Origin: Pseudomonas sp. BGI-2
GTDB lineage: Bacteria; Pseudomonadota; Gammaproteobacteria; Pseudomonadales; Pseudomonadaceae
Assembly: GCF_004310295.1 (NCBI RefSeq)
Contig: NZ_SISB01000007.1
Location: 105,204 to 169,203, forward strand
Direction of reading: 5' to 3'
DNA length: 64,000 bases
Shown here: positions 58,599-64,000 of the stretch, one piece after another
How the letters are laid out: the number at the start of each line of letters is the position of its first letter
Position numbering within the stretch: the first letter of the stretch is position 1
Made by a program: the position numbers and the translations under genes
The notes under the pieces: generated by a model
What the model saw: the letters and a program-made list of their open reading frames with translations, nothing else
Told to the model about the DNA's origin: nothing
Database searches by the model: none

Positions 58599-59674
58599 AA
58601 GGCTAGATCCTCAGGTGTGAATGTCATCTTGAATGAACGATAGGGTGCGAAATCAGCTGGCTTCAGACCCTGCATTTCGGTCAATCGACCAATATTTTTT
58701 ACCGCCGCTACCGCTGAACTGTCGAACGGTACATCACCGCTGGATTTGGCAACCGATACGCCGGAGATTGTTCCATCAGGCAGCATGTTGATTTGCAGGA
58801 TCACTTTCATGCCCTTGCGGGCCGACGGTGGCTGCGCCCAACCTTCAGAAGCGCGCGAGCGAATCAGATCGTCGAAGTTACCCGCGACTTCATCACCCTG
58901 CTCATCCGCCAAGGCCTGCTGACGCTCCGTCGTGTCGGAAAGCAAATCTGCCAGGGCCTGAGCCTTTTTCTCATCGACAGATTTACGTGCCGCTTCCTGC
59001 GATTTCTTCTTTGCAGCATCGGCAGCAGCTTTCTTCTTCGCGTCTTCGGCGACTTTCTTCTTCGCCTCTTCAGCTTCAGATTTCTTCTTGGCGTCTTCCG
59101 CGGCTTTCTTCTTCGCGTCTTCGACAATCTTTTTCTTTGCTTCTTCAGCGGCCGCTTTCTTGGCCTCTTCTTCAGCAGCTTTTTTGGCTTCTTCTTCAGA
59201 TTTCTTCTTGGCTATATCAGCCAATTGTTTCTCTTCGACCTTTTTGGCTTCGGCAGTCTTCTTCGCTTCATCGGCTTTCTTGGCTTCATCAGCCTTTTTT
59301 GCCTCGTCCGCTTTCTTCGTCTCGTCGGCCTTCTTGGATTCTTCGGCTTTTTGAGCCGCATCTTCCTTCTTTTGTTCCGCGGCCTTGATCGCTTCCTGTT
59401 CGATCTTTTTCTGTTCCATCTGTTCGACTTCGGTCTGACGCGCGGCGGATTTCTTCGCTTCACCCGCAATCTTCTGATTGGTCTGGGTGGTCGCCTGACT
59501 TTTCGATTTCAGCTGGTACAAGGTCGCCTGGACAATCGGCTTGGCCGGCGGCAGCTCCGGTGTGAAGGCGAAACTGACGAACAGCATGCCGAACACCAGC
59601 ACGTGCAAGACAATCGCCAGGACACTAGGCCAGAAGTAGCTTTCCGAGGCGGACGGCTCTCGCATTTGCTGCAT
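58595..59674 (-). CDS. tolA: Cell envelope integrity protein TolA
   Basis: Inner-membrane protein of 359 residues that spans the periplasm. One TM helix is at about 15-37; a long Lys/Ala/Glu-rich helical domain (about 60-255) has many [12 protein letters not shown] units; the C-terminal TolA domain (about 265-359) contacts TolB and Pal. The repetitive middle is normal for the family and may vary in length between strains. It starts at TGATG, sharing one base with the tolR stop. Confidence 0.96.
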   Translation of the reverse strand: MQQMREPSASESYFWPSVLAIVLHVLVFGMLFVSFAFTPELPPAKPIVQATLYQLKSKSQATTQTNQKIAGEAKKSAARQTEVEQMEQKKIEQEAIKAAEQKKEDAAQKAEESKKADETKKADEAKKADEAKKADEAKKTAEAKKVEEKQLADIAKKKSEEEAKKAAEEEAKKAAAEEAKKKIVEDAKKKAAEDAKKKSEAEEAKKKVAEDAKKKAAADAAKKKSQEAARKSVDEKKAQALADLLSDTTERQQALADEQGDEVAGNFDDLIRSRASEGWAQPPSARKGMKVILQINMLPDGTISGVSVAKSSGDVPFDSSAVAAVKNIGRLTEMQGLKPADFAPYRSFKMTFTPEDLAL

Positions 59675-60135
59675 CAGGGTGCCTCGGTAATCAAGCCAAC
59701 ATTACCGACCCCGGCTTTCTGCAACCCGCCCATGGCGCCCATCACGGAACCGTAATCGACGGTCTTGTCGCCGCGGATGAACACCTGGGTACGCTTGCCG
59801 CCTTCAGTCCCGGCGCGAATGATCTTGGTCACCGCGTCAGTCATTTGCGGCAAGGTCATGGCCTTGTCCTGCTGTTTTTCGGTGTCGACTTCGCTGCCAA
59901 GGTTCCAGTAATAGGTCTTGTCAGCCTTGATCGAAATGGTCAGGACCTGGGTGTTGTTGTCCTGCGGCAAGGCTTCGCTGGAAACCTTGGGCAGATCAAC
60001 TTTCACGCCCTGATTGAGCATCGGAGCGGTCACCATGAAGATGACCAGCAGCACCAGCATCACGTCGATGTAAGGCACCACGTTCATCTCGGCAACCGGC
60101 TTGCGCTTTTTGCGAGCTCGAGCGATTAAAGCCAT
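59674..60135 (-). CDS. tolR: TolR, ExbD-type proton-channel protein
   Basis: Inner-membrane protein of 153 residues. A single TM helix (about 18-40) has the proton-path Asp in PYIDVMLVLLVIFMV; a periplasmic domain follows. It works with TolQ to energise TolA. It begins 14 bases after tolQ. Confidence 0.96.
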   Translation of the reverse strand: MALIARARKKRKPVAEMNVVPYIDVMLVLLVIFMVTAPMLNQGVKVDLPKVSSEALPQDNNTQVLTISIKADKTYYWNLGSEVDTEKQQDKAMTLPQMTDAVTKIIRAGTEGGKRTQVFIRGDKTVDYGSVMGAMGGLQKAGVGNVGLITEAP

Positions 60136-60149
60136 TGGAAATTACCTGC

Positions 60150-60845
60150 TTATTCTTCGCTGGTGTGCACTTTGCGGTGCAGGATCGCCTGGAATTCATC
60201 GGCGAAGGTGTAGTAACGGCCCAGCAGGGTCTCACTGCGAGCAGCAAAACGGTTGTAAGCGATAACGGCCGGGATGGCCGCGAACAGGCCGATCGCGGTG
60301 GCGATCAGTGCTTCGGCGATACCCGGAGCCACAGTGGCCAGGGTCGCTTGCTGGGCAGTGGCCAGGCCACGGAAGGAGTTCATGATCCCCCAGACGGTAC
60401 CGAACAGACCGATGTACGGGCTGACGGAACCAACGGTGGCAAGGAACGGCAGACTCTGCTCGAGCTTTTCTTCTTCACGGGAAATGGCGACGCGCATGGC
60501 ACGGGCCACGCCTTCCATGACCGCTTCCGGGTCAACGCCAGGCTGCTGACGCAGACGGGAGAATTCCTTGAAACCGGCACGGAAGATCTGCTCGACGCCC
60601 GAATCCGGATCAGGGTTGCTGCCGGCCTGACGGTAGAGTTTGGACAGGTCGATACCCGACCAGAAGCGCTCTTCAAAGCTCTCCAGGGCACGTCGACCGG
60701 CGCGCAGCAGGTTGCTGCGCTGAAAGATCATGATCCATGAGGTCACCGATGCGGCTACCAGGATCAGCATTACCAGTTGCACCACGATACTGGCATTGCT
60801 GACCAGGCTCCACATGGAGGAATGGTCGACGACGTTAGCTTCCAC
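60150..60845 (-). CDS. tolQ: TolQ, ExbB/MotA-type proton-channel protein
   Basis: Inner-membrane protein of 231 residues with three TM helices (about 17-40, 135-160 and 170-195). [18 protein letters not shown] is the conserved MotA/TolQ/ExbB segment. The start is GTG at 60845, overlapping the ybgC end by 11 bases. Confidence 0.96.
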   Translation of the reverse strand: MEANVVDHSSMWSLVSNASIVVQLVMLILVAASVTSWIMIFQRSNLLRAGRRALESFEERFWSGIDLSKLYRQAGSNPDPDSGVEQIFRAGFKEFSRLRQQPGVDPEAVMEGVARAMRVAISREEEKLEQSLPFLATVGSVSPYIGLFGTVWGIMNSFRGLATAQQATLATVAPGIAEALIATAIGLFAAIPAVIAYNRFAARSETLLGRYYTFADEFQAILHRKVHTSEE

Positions 60846-61302
60846 GCTTTATCTCCTGCTTTGAGTGTGTACCCGCGCCGCTCACGTCGGCAAAGGCCGC
60901 ACGTAGAGCTTCGGGAATGGCCCGGGGTTTTAAACTGTTAGTGCGCACACAGGCCACCAGAAACTGCCCTTCGCAGAGCAGCACATTATCCGTAGCTCGC
61001 CTGACCTGCTGTTTAAAGCGCAGGCTGACACGGTTCAATTCGATTACTTCAGCGCTTACCAGCAGCTCGTCGTCCAGTCGCGCCGGCGCGTGGTAACGCG
61101 CTTCGCTGGAATGCACGACGAACAACAGGTCCTCCCCTGCAAGCGCCGATTGGGCAAAGCCCAGCTCCCGGAGCCGCTCGGTTCGAGCCCGTTCCATAAA
61201 CTTGAGGTAATTAACGTAATACACGATGCCACCCGCATCGGTGTCCTCGTAATAAACGCGACAACGAAGTGCGAAAGGCTCAAGCCCGTTTTGCGCGCGC
61301 AT
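60835..61302 (-). CDS. ybgC: Tol-Pal associated acyl-CoA thioesterase YbgC
   Basis: Hot-dog-fold thioesterase of 155 residues. The 4-hydroxybenzoyl-CoA thioesterase-type motif [23 protein letters not shown] carries the catalytic Asp. It is first of ybgC-tolQRAB-pal-cpoB. Its role in the Tol system is unclear even in E. coli. Confidence 0.94.
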   Translation of the reverse strand: MRAQNGLEPFALRCRVYYEDTDAGGIVYYVNYLKFMERARTERLRELGFAQSALAGEDLLFVVHSSEARYHAPARLDDELLVSAEVIELNRVSLRFKQQVRRATDNVLLCEGQFLVACVRTNSLKPRAIPEALRAAFADVSGAGTHSKQEIKRGS

Positions 61303-61381
61303 ACTCTAGTGCTTACTCCTCAGGTTGCCAATCCGGCCAGGCAACTGTTTTTCATTGATTCACGGCTTTCTGGCGAAAGTA

Positions 61382-61395
61382 CGGTCCTAGGACCG
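61382..61395. other. Perfect 14-base palindrome between ruvB and ybgC
   Basis: CGGTCCTAGGACCG reads the same on both strands and lies in the 127-base gap between ybgC and ruvB. It could be a protein-binding site; nothing more can be said. Confidence 0.4.
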
Positions 61396-61429
61396 CACAA
61401 ACTCCGAAAAAATCAGCGCGCAAAGGTTA

Positions 61430-62491
61430 TTAATCGTCCACGGCATCGAGGAACTCGTCTACCACGGGCATCTCGCCCATACGTGTCGGAATGTTTAAAC
61501 CGAAGTGCAGGTACGCATGCCGCGTCACCACCCGCCCCCGGGGTGTGCGCATGATGTAGCCCTGCTGGATCAGGTACGGCTCCAGCACGTCTTCAATGGT
61601 GTGGCGCTCTTCACTGATGGCTGCGGCGAGGCTGTCGACCCCGACCGGCCCGCCATCGAACTTCTCGATCATGGTCAACAACAGACGTCGATCCTGGTGA
61701 TCGAAGCCACGTTCGTCGACATCCAGCAGGTTCAAGGCCAGGTCGGCGATCGGTTTGGTGATGTGGCCCTTGGCGCGAACTTCGGCGAAATCCCGAACCC
61801 GGCGTAGCAAGCGGTTGGCAATTCGCGGTGTACCACGGGCACGGCGGGCGATTTCGAAGGCGCCTTCCGGGTCCAGCGGCAAGCCGAGGATATCCGCCGA
61901 ACGACTGACAATCGTTGCCAGGTCAGCGGTGTTGTAGAACTCCAGGCGCTGGACGATCCCGAAACGGTCGCGCAGCGGATTGGTCAACATCCCGGCCCGC
62001 GTCGTCGCGCCGACCAAGGTGAACGGCGGCAGATCAAGCTTGATCGAACGCGCGGCAGGCCCTTCGCCGATCATGATGTCGAGCTGGAAATCTTCCATGG
62101 CCGGGTACAGCACCTCTTCGACGATAGGCGACAGCCGATGGATTTCATCGATGAACAGCACGTCGTGAGGCTCAAGATTGGTCAACAGTGCGGCCAGATC
62201 ACCCGGACGCTCAAGAACCGGCCCGGAAGTGCTTTTGATCGACACGCCCATTTCCTGGGCAATGATGTTGGCCAAAGTGGTCTTGCCCAGACCCGGCGGG
62301 CCGAAAATCAGCGTGTGATCCAGGGATTCATTGCGCCCACGGGCCGCCTGGATGAACAACTCCATTTGTTCGCGAACGGTCGGCTGGCCAATGTATTCGG
62401 CCAGGCTGACAGGACGAATCGCCCGGTCCTGGACTTCCTCGCGGTCGCGAGGGCCAGGCGTGGCGGTAATCAGTCGATCAGCTTCAATCAC
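61430..62491 (-). CDS. ruvB: Holliday junction branch migration helicase RuvB
   Basis: AAA+ motor of 353 residues that drives branch migration with RuvA. Walker [13 protein letters not shown], Walker [11 protein letters not shown], sensor GATTRAGML, and a C-terminal winged helix ([17 protein letters not shown]). The start is GTG at 62491, directly after the ruvA stop. Confidence 0.97.
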   Translation of the reverse strand: MIEADRLITATPGPRDREEVQDRAIRPVSLAEYIGQPTVREQMELFIQAARGRNESLDHTLIFGPPGLGKTTLANIIAQEMGVSIKSTSGPVLERPGDLAALLTNLEPHDVLFIDEIHRLSPIVEEVLYPAMEDFQLDIMIGEGPAARSIKLDLPPFTLVGATTRAGMLTNPLRDRFGIVQRLEFYNTADLATIVSRSADILGLPLDPEGAFEIARRARGTPRIANRLLRRVRDFAEVRAKGHITKPIADLALNLLDVDERGFDHQDRRLLLTMIEKFDGGPVGVDSLAAAISEERHTIEDVLEPYLIQQGYIMRTPRGRVVTRHAYLHFGLNIPTRMGEMPVVDEFLDAVDD

Positions 62492-63106
62492 TTAGATCAT
62501 TCCCTTCAGGGCACGACGAATCATGTCTTCACTGCTCAAACCTTTCTCCTTGATCGCGGAAATCGCCTTGCTGGCTTCCTGCGGCTTGTAGCCCAGGGAA
62601 ACCAGCGCGCTGACCGCATCATTTTCGGCGGTGGCGACCGGAGCCGCATCCGGCCCACCCGGCTGGTTCGGCACCAGGGCGAACATTGCCGGCACGGTTT
62701 CCCAAGCCTTGAAGCGGTCCTTGAGTTCCACCAGCAAGCGCTCGGCCGTCTTTTTGCCCACGCCCGGCACCTTGGTCAGCGCCGAGGTGTCCTGGGACTG
62801 CACGCAACGCACCAGCTCATCCACTTCCAGGCTCGACATCAACGCCAGGGCCAATTTCGGCCCTACACCATTGAGACGGATCAACTCGCGAAAAAAGTCT
62901 CGCTCACGCTTGCCGAAGAAGCCATAGAGTAACTGCGCGTCTTCGCGTACGACCAAATGGGTGTGCAAGGTCAGCGGTTCACCGACCGACGGCAAGCGAT
63001 ACAGCGTGGTCATGGGCACTTCCAGCTCATACCCCAGACCGTTTACATCCAGAATCAGGTGCGGCGGCTGTTTCTCAGCCAGTGTGCCGCGCAAGCGTCC
63101 AATCAC
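62492..63106 (-). CDS. ruvA: Holliday junction DNA-binding protein RuvA
   Basis: Binds the four-way junction as a tetramer. It has 204 residues: an OB-fold domain starting MIGRLRGTL, two helix-hairpin-helix motifs ([13 protein letters not shown] and [16 protein letters not shown]), and a C-terminal RuvB-binding domain from about residue 155. The start is GTG at 63106. Confidence 0.97.
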   Translation of the reverse strand: MIGRLRGTLAEKQPPHLILDVNGLGYELEVPMTTLYRLPSVGEPLTLHTHLVVREDAQLLYGFFGKRERDFFRELIRLNGVGPKLALALMSSLEVDELVRCVQSQDTSALTKVPGVGKKTAERLLVELKDRFKAWETVPAMFALVPNQPGGPDAAPVATAENDAVSALVSLGYKPQEASKAISAIKEKGLSSEDMIRRALKGMI

Positions 63107-63158
63107 GTTTCAGATCCTTGAGCGTTGGCCAGATCAATGACTGGCGACTGACAGAACA

Positions 63159-63193
63159 AGGGTTTTGCGCCGGCAACACAGGCGCAAAACCCT
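63159..63193. other. Strong hairpin between ruvC and ruvA
   Basis: AGGGTTTTGCGCC and its exact complement (13-base stem) enclose a 9-base loop. No T-run follows on the minus strand, so termination is doubtful. It may attenuate read-through from ruvC to ruvAB or stabilise the ruvC transcript. Confidence 0.6.
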
Positions 63194-63221
63194 CATTCCC
63201 TAAAAATGACTGCTGATGCTA

Positions 63222-63746
63222 TCAGAGACGCAGGCGCCCGCCACGACTGCGTGCCGTTCCCAGGCCATGGGGCAACAGGCTGGAACGGGTATGAGCATGA
63301 CAAATGGCGATGGCCAGGGCATCCGAAGCATCGATTTGCGGCTTGCTGGTCAATTTCAGCATGTGCATGACCATCATCTGCACCTGTTCTTTATTGGCGG
63401 CGCCGGTGCCGGTAACGGCTTGTTTGACCTGGGTCGCGGTGTATTCAGCGATCTCCAGGCTTTCTTCGGCACCCGCGACAATCGCGGCGCCCCGGGCCTG
63501 GCCGAGCTTGAGGGCAGAGTCGGCATTGCGCGCCATAAAGACTTTTTCAATGCCCATGGTCACCGGCCCGTAGGTCTGGATGACTTCGCGCACACCGCGA
63601 TAGACGATTTGCAGACGCTCATGCAACTCGCCGGTCCCCGTGCGAATGCAGCCCGACGCCACGTACACGCAGCCACGCCCGGTATCACGTACCACGCCAT
63701 AACCGGTGATGCGCGAACCGGGGTCGATACCAAGAATTAAAGTCAT
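63222..63746 (-). CDS. ruvC: Crossover junction endodeoxyribonuclease RuvC
   Basis: Resolves Holliday junctions. It has 174 residues, with the RNase H-like catalytic acids visible: Asp in LGIDPGSR, Glu in MGIEKVF, and the [14 protein letters not shown] pair near the C-terminus. I start it at 63746 ([10 protein letters not shown]); the frame upstream is repeat and low-quality sequence. Confidence 0.96.
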   Translation of the reverse strand: MTLILGIDPGSRITGYGVVRDTGRGCVYVASGCIRTGTGELHERLQIVYRGVREVIQTYGPVTMGIEKVFMARNADSALKLGQARGAAIVAGAEESLEIAEYTATQVKQAVTGTGAANKEQVQMMVMHMLKLTSKPQIDASDALAIAICHAHTRSSLLPHGLGTARSRGGRLRL

Positions 63747-63797
63747 AACGCCTGCGGGTCTGGTAAGAGCACGATATTCAATACAGCGAATAACAAA

Positions 63798-63840
63798 TGT
63801 GGGAGCAGGCTTGTCGGGTCGCCGCATCGCAGCGATGCGG
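63798..63840. repeat. Single REP-like unit upstream of ruvC
   Basis: TGTGGGAGCAGGCTTGTCGG is followed by a GCATCGCAGCGATGC palindrome. The partner arm is not seen because the sequence degrades after about 63840. Confidence 0.65.
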
Positions 63841-64000
63841 GGCCCCCACCAAACCCCCCCCCCCCTTGGGTCTTCTCCCCCCCCACCCCCCCGTGGCGGC
63901 CCCCCCCCCTGGAAATGCCCCCGGGTGTGAGGGGTGTTTCCCTCCTCCCACGCTTTCCGCATGTTGGCATACGTTGGAGCCCCCTCCCCGCCCTCCCCCA
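63841..64000. other. Low-complexity C/G-rich window end, probably poor sequence
   Basis: Runs of up to about 13 C alternate with GG and T, unlike anything else in the window. No gene can be read. A conserved upstream neighbour of ruvC such as a YebC family gene would be expected but is not visible. A contig edge with sequencing errors is the likely cause. Confidence 0.7.

Noticed and set aside
58800..59500. Lys/Ala/Glu repeat tract as a novel repeat protein
   Set aside because: It is the normal helical domain II of TolA, within a complete tol-pal cluster.

Overview
The window looks like chromosomal DNA of a fluorescent Pseudomonas (P. fluorescens/P. putida relatives). The evidence is high-GC codon use, the Entner-Doudoroff glucose block (zwf-pgl-eda with divergent hexR; edd-glk-gltR/gtrS with divergent gap), the OprB/Gts glucose uptake system, the arcDABC arginine deiminase operon, a GcsR-controlled glycine cleavage operon, tol-pal, and many REP/REPIN repeats of the P. 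fluorescens type. I saw no phage, plasmid, insertion sequence, CRISPR array or defence island. The last ~170 bases are homopolymer-rich and look like a poor contig end.

Layout. 1-3040 (minus): AaeB/AaeX/AaeA-like aromatic-acid efflux operon, its fusion protein cut by the window edge. 3200-6039: mixed small loci (DUF2383 protein, DUF3820 protein, class V aminotransferase, intradiol-type dioxygenase). 6303-25866: sugar block. Glucose enters through OprB and the GtsABCD ABC transporter, is phosphorylated by Glk, and goes through Zwf, Pgl, Edd and Eda to pyruvate and glyceraldehyde-3-phosphate, which Gap oxidises. HexR and the GltR/GtrS two-component system regulate it. A mutarotase, an AGE-family sugar isomerase and methylglyoxal synthase complete the block. 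HexR-like operators and Hfq/Crc-like CA motifs are visible at several of these genes.

25943-30970: haem-uptake surface-signalling locus (FecI-type sigma, FecR-type regulator, STN-containing TonB receptor, haem oxygenase), with Fur-like boxes and a bipartite element shared by the receptor and oxygenase promoters. 31087-35324: DUF454 membrane protein, chemoreceptor, and a type III CoA-transferase whose halves appear in permuted order. 35446-43460: alkA, then two divergent ArcD antiporter paralogues, one leading the arcABC operon. 43684-51581: gcsR, then gcvH-gcvP-sdaA-gcvT behind three GcsR-like sites and a sigma-54 promoter.

51985-64000: cold-shock protein, RDD membrane protein, nadA, tRNA-Lys, queC-queE, cpoB-pal-tolB-tolA-tolR-tolQ-ybgC, and ruvB-ruvA-ruvC. 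This is mostly conserved housekeeping content.

I did not find a clearly new multi-gene system. The most interesting items are the shared bipartite promoter in the haem locus, the permuted CoA-transferase, the inverted ArcD duplication with a coupled alkA, the set of CA motifs across the sugar genes, and REPINs placed inside operons, notably between gtsA and gtsB.
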